From contig BCHX01000007.1 in the NCBI GenBank assembly GCA_001599755.1, forward strand, positions 3,038,001 through 3,102,000: a stretch of 64,000 bases of DNA, in the 5' to 3' direction. How positions within the stretch are numbered: position 1 is the stretch's first letter; each line of letters begins with the position of its first letter. The DNA comes from Gliomastix tumulicola (taxonomy: Eukaryota > Ascomycota > Sordariomycetes > Hypocreales > Bionectriaceae). A program made the translations under genes and the position numbers. The notes beneath the pieces were generated by a model, which worked only from the letters and a program-made list of their open reading frames with translations, was not told the origin of the DNA and did not search any database. Positions 22,520 through 32,620 of this stretch are shown here, one piece after another.

Positions 22520-23643
22520 TCATTGCTTGTCCGGAAACCCGAAGTCAACACCAAAAGCTGGATAAACGTAGCGCGTGAATCCGCTCCGCTTCGTAATTGT
22601 GCGGATAGCCATATCGATTTCGGCGAGATCTTCTTTGGAGAGTCGTATTAGTCGGCTATTCTCCTCGATTCGACTTGGGTTCACAGATTTAGCAAGGACA
22701 GAGCGACGGCTTGATGCTAGAAGATAGCCGGGTCAGTAAGACAATACAACAGCCATGAGAAAGATGACAACATACCGTGCCAGCTAAGAAGAACCACGGC
22801 TGGGGTTGTCGACCGTTGCTTCGATATCTCTTGAATCATCGGTAATTGAACCAGTGGGCTACCCGCGCTCCCGAGAGGACTGTAGGCTGTGACATGGATG
22901 CCTCTGTTGTCGCAGAAGTCAATGATCTCTTGCTGAGGGAGCATAGGGTGGTTTTCGATTTGGTTGACTGCCGGAAGAATCTTGGCATGAGGGAGAAGCT
23001 CCTTCAGATATTGGACGCTGTAGTTGGCAACACCAATGGCTTTTGTCTTCCCACTTGCGAGCAGTTTCTCCATATCCCTCCAGGTATCGACATGAGAGCG
23101 CTCGCGAAGCAGGTCGCGACTGCCATCAGCAAGTTTAGGAAATTTATCATCGTTTCCTAATCGACAATGTCAGAGTAGGGAAGAGAAAAGCGTGATCTGG
23201 CCTTTCGCTCGCGTGACATGGAAGACTCACCATGGGGATTCATAGCCACAGGCCAGTGCATCAAGAAGAGGTCAACATAATCCAGTTCAAGTGCTCTCAG
23301 ACTCTTGTCAAGACCCTCTTCGACTTTCGTATGGTACGTGCACCACAACTTGGACGTAACAAAGACATCCTTCCTTTGAATCTTTCCTTCAGCAAAAGCG
23401 GCCTTTAGGCCCTCGCCCACCTCGTCTTCGTTTCCATAGCAATAGGCTGCATCGATATGCCTATACCCAACGTCGAGGGCGTGTTTCACGGCCCGCGCTA
23501 CCTCGCCCGGTTTGCTCTGCCAAGTGCCTGTTGAATTTTTTCTCATTAGACATATTCAGCAATTCGTAGGAAGGAAAATACGTACCTAGGCCAAGGGCAG
23601 GGATCTCGGCGCCGGTGTTCAGGACAAATCGCCTGTCGGTCAT
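22520..23643 (-). CDS. Aldo-keto reductase
   Basis: NADPH-dependent aldo-keto reductase of 310 residues. Exons: 23643-23586, 23527-23231, 23156-22776, 22716-22520. All joins are in frame: ALGL/GTWQSKPGE, MNPHG/NDDKFPKL and LSWH/ASSRRSVLAKS. The catalytic tetrad is visible: Asp and Tyr in HIDAAYCYGNEDEVG, Lys in VTSKLW, His in LFLMHWP. The C-terminal SVNPSRIEEN block is the usual cofactor-binding segment. Members reduce sugar aldehydes and ketones, for example xylose reductase and glycerol dehydrogenase. It shares a divergent 982-bp promoter with regulator B, including the TCGG...CCGA dyad at 23946. It probably reduces an aldehyde or keto sugar in the pathway, or works in the reverse direction. 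Confidence 0.93.
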
Positions 23644-24625
23644 GGTTGCTCTGTGATGCTGGTCGCAGAACGAAGTACGTTCAACTGACCAAAAGAAGCT
23701 AAGAGCTGGGGGCTTATTGAGCACACTTCTATATCCCGTGATATCCAACCACCAAAGGCTTCTTGAGCATCTACCTTTCGTTCAGGAACCTGGTATCCGA
23801 GAAATGGCCCCGCTATGCTTCCTCGTCAAGGGGCGTAGAAAATAGTGTGAGGAGAAGGCGGGCCTACGGAAAGCTCCCGTCTGCTTGTTATCACATGTCT
23901 GAAGATTAGGGTCCGACCATACCCCCACTTTCTAAGTCAGAAGTTCGGAATTCTCAGCCCGAACCATGTCCAGCGAATCATGTCTGACAACTGCATCACC
24001 ACCCGGCGCACTAAATTTCCTCTCTACAGGCCAGCTGTGAGAGCGACGAGTACCCAGCGGTCTCGTGTGGTCGGCTAGCTTGGACCAAAACCCTGCACTG
24101 GCACGGAGAGTGAACGTGAGCGCCTGTAGGGGCAAAAGACGTGCTGAGTCACCAGTCCAAACATCTCTTGCATTGGCCACAGGTCTTGTCTACGTCTGCG
24201 AGGTAAAAAGGAGGCGTAACGTCCTGTCGCCGTCGCTAGATCATCAAAGTGCATCATAGAGTCCGTCATACTAGTTGTTGATTCCGAAGAGACCTTCCAA
24301 CACAAACGCAAGGGGGGCACGAGGAGTGTGTGGCGTGGGCTCTAGAAACCTGACCGCCGTAGCCAAACTCACATTCCTTAGTCATTGCCGGAGAGGCCAA
24401 AACCCAAGAGCCCCCGGTCTCGGTCTTCTCCAGTCCGTTCCCCCTCATTCCCCATTCCCCATCCTTCATCTCCATTTCCCCGCCGCGCGCTGCAACTTCT
24501 GTCGTCCTGCCCAAAGTCACATCATATTCTGGCATACTAGGCAGCATTGACCTCCGCCCAACCTGTTCGCAAGGTGATCTGGACTGTCAGGCCCAGACAC
24601 TCTGTGACGGACAGCATTCGTCGTC
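23644..24625. promoter_or_regulatory. Divergent promoter between aldo-keto reductase and regulator B
   Basis: No gene is present. It contains the dyad at 23946, a TACGGAAAGCT element at 23865 that also occurs at 11929, and a C-rich stretch at about 24430-24490 near the regulator start. Confidence 0.55.
23946..23961. promoter_or_regulatory. CGG-N10-CCG dyad, candidate Zn2Cys6 site
   Basis: The site reads T-CGG-AATTCTCAGC-CCG-A, 302 bp upstream of the aldo-keto reductase ATG. Its first ten bases, TCGGAATTCT, recur in the sugar transporter promoter at 32882 on the other strand. Confidence 0.6.
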
Positions 24626-27600
24626 ATGTCAGAGTCAGCCCCTCCTCCCCCTCGAAGGAGGCATACGACGACAGCTTGTGTGCCGTGCCGGGAGAGCAAA
24701 ATCAAGGTGAGGCGACCCGCGTATCCCACCCTTGGACATCTTGGTTCTTTTCCAAATGATGCTCACGCTCACCTAGTGCGACGGAGCCTTCCCAACGTGC
24801 TCGTCTTGTAAGAACAGGACGAAGCAATGCCAGTATCAAGCGACCGACGATAAGCGAAGGTACGCCACTCGAAGTCATTATTATATTGCCTCGAGTGGCA
24901 ACGGTATTGAAAGACCTCTAGGTTGTCTCATCGAATGGTCATCGAGATCCTGTCCGAGCGTGTAGATGAGCTGTACCAATTTATCCGTCAGCACTCCCTT
25001 GAGCCCCCAGTGATGGGAAAGGGGAAATACGAATCCCTCGTCAAAGCTTTGAGTCATGTCAGACTTCTCAACGCCATATCCGAGACGAATGGACTGTCAC
25101 CAACAAGAGCCCGAGACCCGCCTGTCTCAAATGCTGCCTCCGATGAGCCCCAAAACCGTGGCCCAACCACTTCCGCACCGCCTTCCGCATTCGACTGTCA
25201 AGACGACTACTCAACGAGGCTGTTCAATTTCCCGTCTGACTCGGAAATGGAGTTCTCGCTGGATGGTGACGGCCTAAGCCAGGCAATCCGCTTAGGTCTT
25301 GAGGATCAGGTTCAGGCTCCGAGCTTCAGCCCATTGTTGCGCTGGAACTGGCCCGGCTTAGATTTCGCTACATCACACACTGATGACCTAGACGTCGCCG
25401 ACCCCAGCACGCTTGCTCCGAATCTGTCCCGAATCGCCGCAAACACGACTCGACAAGATACCCTGACAAGCCCCGAAGCTTCACCCAGCAACGAAACCAG
25501 TAGCACTAACAACCTCATCAAACAGCTCTCGGACAGGATAGGAAGTCTCCGTATTGGGCCCGGCGGTCGAGTATCTTACTACGGACCGACATCCAACTTC
25601 AATCTGGTGGACATGTGGTACCCGGACAATCAGCACGTACACCGCACAGTTCGCCATGACAGCTTGGACCACCTGCAGCGCCTTGGTATGGGAAAAGTGG
25701 TGCCACAGGAATTGGAAGAACACCTTATCAACCTTTACTTCGCCTGGCAGGACCCTGCACTTCACGTGGTCAAGCGGGACATGTATGAGAAGGCCAAAGC
25801 TGTGTACAGGGATGAGCAAGAAGACACGCCTTACTATTCCGAGGCATTGCGAAATGCGCTGTGAGTATCCTGGTATTCTGGCATTATGGAGCTTCTCGAG
25901 AATACCACTTCCCCCTCCCGGCCTTTGCGCCGCTGCAACATGACTAACATGAGAATACCAGGTGCTCCTTGGGTGCTGCCTTCGAGCCTCGCCACCATCC
26001 GACCTTCATTACGTACCCAAAGTCTCTGGCCGATTTCTTCGCTGACAGAGCAAAAACACTTCTCGAAATTGAACTCGACTCACCCTCCATCGCCACCGTC
26101 CAGGCTTTAGTGATTCTCAGTGGCCATGATATCGGCTGTACCAGAGACGGCAGAGGCTGGCTGTATAGCGGTGTGTTCCCAGCTACCAACCCCCCCGAGT
26201 ATCGCGGACATGACAAATTTCTAATTGCTGTGTCTGCTCTTACCACAGGCATGGCTATGCGCCTGGCCTTCCATCTGGCACTGCATCTCGACATGACATC
26301 GTATCTTACGTCAAAGTCGATAAGCCTGGAAGAAGCGAACTTGCGCCGCGATGTATTTTGGGCGGCCTATACCGTTGACCAGTCAGTCCCCCGATCCGTA
26401 CCCTCCGTTTGTTCTGTCTTTTTTTTCTTTATCAGGTTACTCAAGCAAGGGTAGCAGTATTTGGAGCCTACATCTCGGCCGAACATTCCGCTTGAATATG
26501 GAGGCCGTCACGGTCGGTCCGCCAGACGCGAACCAAAGTGCCGATGCGGTCGGTCACTGGATTCACTACGTGTCCCCTGAATCCCTTCGGCAACAGAAGA
26601 CTCCCATTCCTGACCACACTGTCGAATTGCACCGCCAGCGCGTTCTTCTGTGTGAAATCATGGCACCCCTAGGTTTCGCTCTGTAAGTCCGGGGTCCCCC
26701 TTTTCCAAACATGGGACTATGGAGGTTTTCGTGCTGATGCTAGGAATGTCAACAGATACGCCAACTTCAAAATGCCACCCAGGGCTCTCCACGAACTCAA
26801 TACCTCAACCGTGTCGAAGCTTCTAGCTTGGAAGGCCAACCTGCCTTCGGTACTTCATGTCGATGTAGACGATAACGAAGTGATATACCTCCCTCATGTC
26901 CTTTTATTACAGTACGTGCGTTCGGACTCATTTTCCGCCGCGAAGCAGCTTGATAACATTTATTTCTTTATGATCTAGCATGCTGTACTACCAAAACATC
27001 ATATACTCTCATCGACCATGGATGTCTGGCTGTGACGCCAGCAGCTTGCCCTACCTCTGGGAGAACCACAATCCAGAACACGCGCGGGCCATGTGTATTG
27101 ACGCAGCGACATCCATTGCAAAGATCCTCCGTATGTACGAGACTCGATATGGCCTACGTAAAATCAACATCCAAGCCGTCGGCATTGCCTGTTCTGCCGC
27201 GTTACTCCTCATTTTTGCCGTCGTCATCGGCCGACACAACGGTGACGACGACGATAGTAGCGGTCCTACGGCGGCTTCTACAGACACGGCGAGCCCGGCG
27301 ATGCACCTCGGCGCGTGCTTCCGTGCCCTTGACGAGTTTGGCCTGGCGTGGGAGAGCGCCAAGAAGGCACGGGTCTTCCTGAACCTCCTACAGCGTCGAT
27401 GGGAGGTTGAGGCGAGAAAGCTTCGCGAGTCGAATATGACGGGGCGGCAGGGCAGCAACGATGTGGTGCCGCCGACCAAGAGACCACGAACGAGCAATGG
27501 TACAGCCGAGGACGGAGAAGCGGAAGAAGCTCCGCGTCGACCGCTACAACAAGCCAGAGGGGCGTGGCCTGGCCCACCACCGGGGCAGCTTGAACGGGAT

Positions 27601-27684
27601 GTGCTGGACGCGGGGCCTGGCGTGGATTTTGGGTGGACTTTCATGGATGCTGATGCTTCTTTGTCTACCACGACTAATACCTAG
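24626..27684 (+). CDS. Zn2Cys6 transcription factor B (paralogue of regulator A)
   Basis: Predicted nuclear regulator of 843 residues. Exons: 24626-24706, 24777-24859, 24922-25860, 25962-26170, 26249-26381, 26458-26682, 26756-26911, 26979-27684. The zinc cluster is complete with Cys 18, 21, 28, 35, 38 and 45. The linker LSERVDELYQFIR may form a coiled coil for dimerisation. The regulatory domain shares landmarks with regulator A: YGPTSNFNL, LYFAWQDP, ATVQALVIL, RGWLYSG/GMAMRLAFHLALHLDM, LGRTFRLN, LNTSTVSKLLAWKA and YYQNIIYSHRPW. Exons 2, 3, 5 and 7 have the same length as in regulator A (83, 939, 133 and 156 nt) and all intron phases match. A dimer with dyad symmetry would fit the inverted CGG/CCG sites. 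Which of the two regulators is the activator is unknown. Confidence 0.93.
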
Positions 27685-28534
27685 TGGAATCCCTGAGTCT
27701 AAGCCTGTGTTCCATCGCCATCATTCATTGAAGTACCACACGCATCTCCTAAAGATGCGTGCCAAGAATATTCTCAGGCTCTCTCCTTCAGAGTGACGTC
27801 GTGAAGGCCGTCAAGCAGTAAAGCACGGCTATAGAGCTGTTGAAACCCCATATTGCGTCGGTAGAGATTCCGCATAGCAAGCCTTCTTTGCTCTCAAGAT
27901 AAATAATGACTGTAGAAACCATAAAGGGTACGCCACTGGAGATACGAAGTGAACTCACTTCAGAATACAGGCTCTGTCAGTAGTCGGGCGGTAGGCGACG
28001 GAAGCTTTGATAGGACTTGCCCCCATGGTCAGGCTTAACGGGAGAGAGTGAACCATGGTTGAATATTACTTATAGTGATATCCTAGCATTTATTACTGAG
28101 GTCGTAACGCTCTTATTAATAAAATCGACGTGCGATGCGATGCTTGTCGTCGGGGCTCTCCGTCAACACCGAGAGAGCCGAGGAACTTTCCCGACTGTGT
28201 GCTGTGGGCGGCTGCATTCGCGCGGGCTCCAGATCCCGGGAGAGAAGGAGACGTAAGATGTTCTCGGCGGGATTTGTCGACCGGGTAGACGCCCGTGCGA
28301 AAAAGATCGGGTCACATACTCCGGCTGAGGAGCTACGAGAGTGGTGCAAGGTACATGTAGGAGCATTGAAGTGTACCCGTCGGACAGCTATGGGTGTTCT
28401 CAATCGGGGGTCCCTGTCAGCTTCAGAATACAAAGAAGCTCAAACAAAGTACCGTGATTTAGTTCACCTTTACTCGCCACCGAAGCCAGTCTCGCCAGAT
28501 TTCAACCCGTATCCCAGTTCGGTAACCGCACGAA
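27685..28534. promoter_or_regulatory. Intergenic region upstream of phosphofructokinase-2-like gene
   Basis: No gene is supported. A 143-codon frame at 28135-28566 is not recognisable. A CGG-N10-CCG dyad lies at 28223. Confidence 0.45.
28223..28238. promoter_or_regulatory. CGG-N10-CCG dyad, candidate Zn2Cys6 site
   Basis: The site reads CGG-GCTCCAGATC-CCG, 296 bp upstream of the kinase ATG. It fits CGGR-N8-YCCG but lacks the outer T and A. Confidence 0.4.
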
Positions 28535-29971
28535 ATGGAGGGGACCCAAAACACCGGTACACTTGAGGCCAAGCCATCAATCCCACCGATTCAGCCCAGT
28601 GTATCTCCCGGAATATCGGGGGTCGCCCGCTCTTTCCAAGCGACGCCGAGTCACCGATTATCACTGCACAACATATCGTCCAAGCTAATCATCGTCATGG
28701 TCGGCTTGCCAGCCAGAGGCAAAAGTTTTATCGTGCAGAAACTTGCTCGATATTTAAACTGGCTCCAACACCAAACGCGAATTTTCAACGCCGGAGAACT
28801 TCGGAGAAAGTTTGCGCGCACCTCGATGAGACATAATAAGCCAGAAGATTCAAGCTCACAGTCATTGGCGGATTTCTTCGATCCTCGAAATCGAGAAAAT
28901 GTCTCTCGACGTGACGAGATAGCCTTGAGTGCACTGGACGAGCTTCTCGACTGGATCGTTCTGGACGACAGAAGTGTTGGGATATTAGATGCTACCAATA
29001 GCACTATTGAGCGTCGAAGGCTGGTTCTTGAACGTATTCGAGAGCGAGTTGGTACCAAGCTACCCGTCGTCTTCCTCGAAAGCTGCTGCTTTGATCAAGA
29101 AATCCTGGAGAGAAACTTTCGTCTCAAACTCCGTGGTCCTGACTACATATCACAAGATCCGGAGAAGGCATTGCAGGACTTCAGAAGGCGGGTGGCCTTG
29201 TATGAGCAGAGCTATACTCCCCTGGGGCAGGTGGAGGAGGATGAAGACGTGTCGTACGTCCAAGTGATTGATGTGGGACGCAAAATGAATACTCATATGA
29301 TTCAAGGGTTCCTTGCTACACAGGTCGTCGAGTACATGCTAGGTTTCAATCTGACGGAGCGACAGCTATGGATATCTTGCAGCGGCGAGAGCATGGACGA
29401 CGCCGTGGGTCGCATCGGGAGGCAGTCAGCCTTGAGCAACGACGGGAAGCGGTATGCCAACGCTCTCGCCCAGCTCGTTCAGCAGCACAACCAAATCTGG
29501 ACTATGGCGAGCTCGTCTCGGAGCGCCGCAAGTTGTCCCTCCGACTTTTGCATCTGGACTTCTACGATGCCCCAGGCTACGCAGACAGCTTTGTCCTTTT
29601 CAACAGGGCAGTATACAACCACGGAGATGAAAATTCTGGATGATCTGAATGCCGGAGACATGGCGGGTCTCACGTTTCGAGAGATCGAGGAGAGACATCC
29701 CGACGTCTATGCTACCCGGAAACGACACAAGCTTCTCTACAGATGGCCGGGCCTAGGCGGCGAAGCATATGCCGACGTGATTCACCGCTTAAGGCCTCTC
29801 ATTGTGGAACTCGAGCGAATGCGGGAGCACCTACTCGTGATAACACACAGAGCGGTAGTTCGTGTTCTTCTAGCCTACTTTTTGGACCTTCAGAGGACAG
29901 ACCTGCCTGAAATGGTCATCCCAAAGAATTGGGCTTTTTTATTAGAACCGGTTCGTGACAATACGCTTTGA
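28535..29971 (+). CDS. 6-phosphofructo-2-kinase with degenerate fructose-2,6-bisphosphatase domain
   Basis: Intronless gene of 478 residues. An in-frame stop at 28523 fixes the start. The N-terminal kinase half has the P-loop GLPARGKS at residues 57-64, RIFNAGELRRKF, DFFDPRN and LDATNST, and it looks complete. It should make fructose 2,6-bisphosphate, the activator of glycolysis. The C-terminal half keeps the phosphoglycerate-mutase-like fold. However, the catalytic Arg-His of the LxRHGES motif is replaced by Cys 282 and Ser 283 (ISCSGES). The usual K-R of the TSxxKRTxQTA block is P-Q, and the catalytic Glu before NAG is Asp. The second His is kept (THRAV). Phosphatase activity is therefore probably lost. 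A similar His-to-Ser change is known for yeast Pfk26. It may tune glycolysis during use of the cluster substrate. Confidence 0.92.
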   Translation: MEGTQNTGTLEAKPSIPPIQPSVSPGISGVARSFQATPSHRLSLHNISSKLIIVMVGLPARGKSFIVQKLARYLNWLQHQTRIFNAGELRRKFARTSMRHNKPEDSSSQSLADFFDPRNRENVSRRDEIALSALDELLDWIVLDDRSVGILDATNSTIERRRLVLERIRERVGTKLPVVFLESCCFDQEILERNFRLKLRGPDYISQDPEKALQDFRRRVALYEQSYTPLGQVEEDEDVSYVQVIDVGRKMNTHMIQGFLATQVVEYMLGFNLTERQLWISCSGESMDDAVGRIGRQSALSNDGKRYANALAQLVQQHNQIWTMASSSRSAASCPSDFCIWTSTMPQATQTALSFSTGQYTTTEMKILDDLNAGDMAGLTFREIEERHPDVYATRKRHKLLYRWPGLGGEAYADVIHRLRPLIVELERMREHLLVITHRAVVRVLLAYFLDLQRTDLPEMVIPKNWAFLLEPVRDNTL

Positions 29972-30793
29972 ATTTCAGTGGAAAGAGAGCTGCAGCTGCT
30001 AAGACATATACCAGAAACCATACGGAATAGATTTCCGAGCCTTCTCCTACCAGGAGCAGATGAGCTCATTTGCAGAAGTTGAGGATGCGAAAAGTTATTT
30101 TCTATCGCCATAATTAGCCACAGGCTCAGCCCATGTGAGCTGGGAATAATGAACGGATGAGGAAGAAGGTGCTTAGAGAGATACTAGAACATCCCGGCAT
30201 CTTTGTCTCCGCTGCAATGCGGCCTGCTTCAAGGATCGCCTTCGACACGGATAAGATGGAGTTTGTCTTGGAGAATCAAGGGGGCTAATACAAAGGATGA
30301 ACAAGGGATTTTACCAGGCCGTAGATGTCTCCCGCCATTTATATCATTCTCAATGCTCTACCGGCCACTTTGCACCATCATGGAAAGATCGATCTCCAGA
30401 CGGCATGCCCGTAGCTGAAATCGCCTACCCTAATATAAGGTTACTATAGACCAGATCCAGGGTCATCGTGCAAGGTGCGAAGGTGCGCGATCCATATCGG
30501 ATGGACTGAAACTATCAAATTTGATTAAGATGCGCGGACGCTTGGTACAACAGCCGAGCTCTTGAGTGGCATCACAGAATTTAGGAGCTTTACATGCACC
30601 GCAGTAGCTAGTCCCAGCGCAACAGCCAGAGGTTGTGTACAACATGACCTCTTGAATTTGTAACAACTAGAAGTCCAGCATGCTACCAGCGTTGTCCAGA
30701 TCTAGACCACCACCAATTCTTCTCCAGTGTCGCACAAACGCAGTTGTTCCTGATCGCCGGTGGCGACAAAGGTGGGATGTATGGATGGCGCCC
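29972..30793. other. Convergent 3'-3' intergenic region
   Basis: No gene is firmly supported. A short minus-strand frame at 30463-30666 encodes a cysteine-dense patch and is discussed under findings. Confidence 0.4.
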
Positions 30794-32620
30794 CTATTGA
30801 ACAGAGGGCGACCCGATGTTCCGGCCCAAGGCCTGAGTTTGTATCACGTCGAGCTCCTCCTGCGTAGCATGATCCCCGAACACTTTGTCCATCTCCTCCA
30901 GCGTCTTTCCTTTGGTTTCTGGAACCAGAAAGTAGGCCCAGACCGCGCCAACGTAGCAAAAGCCCCCAAAGAAGACGTATGTCCCGAAACCAATGTCATC
31001 AAGCATCGGCGGTGTTGCCACTCCAACAATGAAGTTGCACAGCCAAACTGTCGCCGTGGCCAGTGCAACGCCTTTGGAACGGGAGGCATTGCTGTAGACT
31101 TCTGCGGGTAGCGCCCATCCCAGAGGAGAATAGGATACGCCGTACACAAGTACGAACACAAAGGCCATAGCCACGGCCCCCCATCCAGCGGCAGGATTGG
31201 CAGCCCAATCATGGGAATATATTCCCGTGATGATGGCCATCATTGTCCAAGCAAGGCCGCCGCCCAGGGCCCCGAAAATGGCGAGAGGCCTTCGCCCGAC
31301 CTTGTCGATGATGACGAAGCAAACGGCAACGGCGACCAGCTGCAGCACGTTGAAAACACCAGCCATGATCAAAGCCATCTCGTCAGATTGTCCGAGGCTC
31401 CCGAAGAGCGTAGGCGCGTAGTAGATGAACGCGTTGATTCCACTGCCCGCATATTAGTGATTGCAGGCCCATCGTCGCCAAGTTTCGGGGGGTCCAACCA
31501 ACCTGAATTGCTGGAATATGGCGACGCCCATAGCGACGGATGTGCGGCGAAGCATGGGCTTCCCGCGGAAGAGGTCTAGCCAGCTCCAGATCTCGTGTTT
31601 GATGCCCCTGACGCCGGGCCGCTTCTTCTCCTGCAGAGCCTTTTGAATTTCGGTTTCGAGCAGAATCCCCCGGTGCTCGCGCTGCACGCGAGGGTCGGTG
31701 GCAGGCAGGCGCCTGAGACGCTCGAGAGATTTGAGGGCCTCTGCAGGGCGGCCAACGAGGGCCAGCCAGCGGGGTGAGTAAGGGTAGAAGTTGATGCAAA
31801 CGGCCAGCACAGTCGAGCAGACCATCTGAAGACCAAAGGGCAGACGAAACGCAGCTTCACCACTCATATGGCGGGTCCCGTACGTGATGAAGAAGGAAAT
31901 GACAACGCCGCCGACGATAGAGATCGACTCGAGCACGAGTAAAGTGCCACGTACATTAGACGGCGCAATCTCAGATATGTAGATTGGTGCACCCTGTTAT
32001 ACAAACGCGAGGAAATCAGTTTTTGAATGAACCGTAGCATGAGATAAAGAGGGACATAGAGATGCAGTACATACCATGGCCAAAGTGCCCACGCCAATCC
32101 CACCAATTGTTCGGCCAGCAACCAGCACGCCATAATTGGGTGCTGCAGTCTGCATGATGGCGCCGATGTTGAAGATAATCGAAACAACGACAATTGCCCG
32201 TTTGCGAGATATCTTATCTGCTAGCGCCGGCATGAAGAGGCAGCCAACAAATGCGCCCAGCTCAAGCATTCCCGTCATGAAGCCCTTTCCGAAAGGTGTA
32301 GCCGCCTGCGGGTAAGCAGCGTGAAACTGGGGCATGACGTTGATAATAGATATGACCCCTTGGTCGTATCCAAACGAGAAGCCACCCAACGATGCGAGAA
32401 TAGCAGCCCCAAACACATACCATGAGTCCAGGAGACCCAGGATTCCGGTCCTGCCATACGAAACCTCAACCATGTCAATCATGTCGACGTCAGGGCTCAT
32501 CGTACCAGGAACGACATCTTCCACGTTGCGTGCAGAGCAGTCCTGCTTCTCCGATGCTTCAAGGGCTTGCTCCATGTCGAGAATGAGCTTGTAATTGAGT
32601 GATGAGAGAAGTAGAACCAA
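30794..32620 (-). CDS. MFS sugar transporter (hexose/quinate/lactose permease group)
   Basis: Twelve-helix sugar:proton symporter of 561 residues, or 546 if the second ATG at 32575 is used. Exons: 32620-32075, 31993-31503, 31442-30794. Joins give GTLAM/GAPIYISEIAP and FQQFS/GINAFIYYAPTLFG. Family motifs: GYDQGVIS in helix 1, DKISRKRAI after helix 2, GRTIGGIGVG in helix 4, PYSPRWL before the central loop, DKVGRRPL, and PETKGKTLEEMD at the end of helix 12. The central block SGINAFIYYAP is typical of fungal sugar porters. The second ATG is weakly preferred because the first adds only a hydrophobic leader. A dyad in its promoter (32882) matches the cluster sites, so it is probably part of the regulon and imports the substrate. 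Confidence 0.93.

Noticed and set aside
28135..28566. 143-codon frame upstream of the kinase gene
   Set aside because: Different frame from the kinase and no family resemblance. An in-frame stop at 28523 rules out an N-terminal extension of the kinase.
29368..29643. Possible frameshift in the phosphatase half of the kinase gene
   Set aside because: Another frame looks open here, but the annotated frame keeps FCIWTS, the QTA block and NAG in the right order, so the loss of catalytic residues is by substitution, not frameshift.
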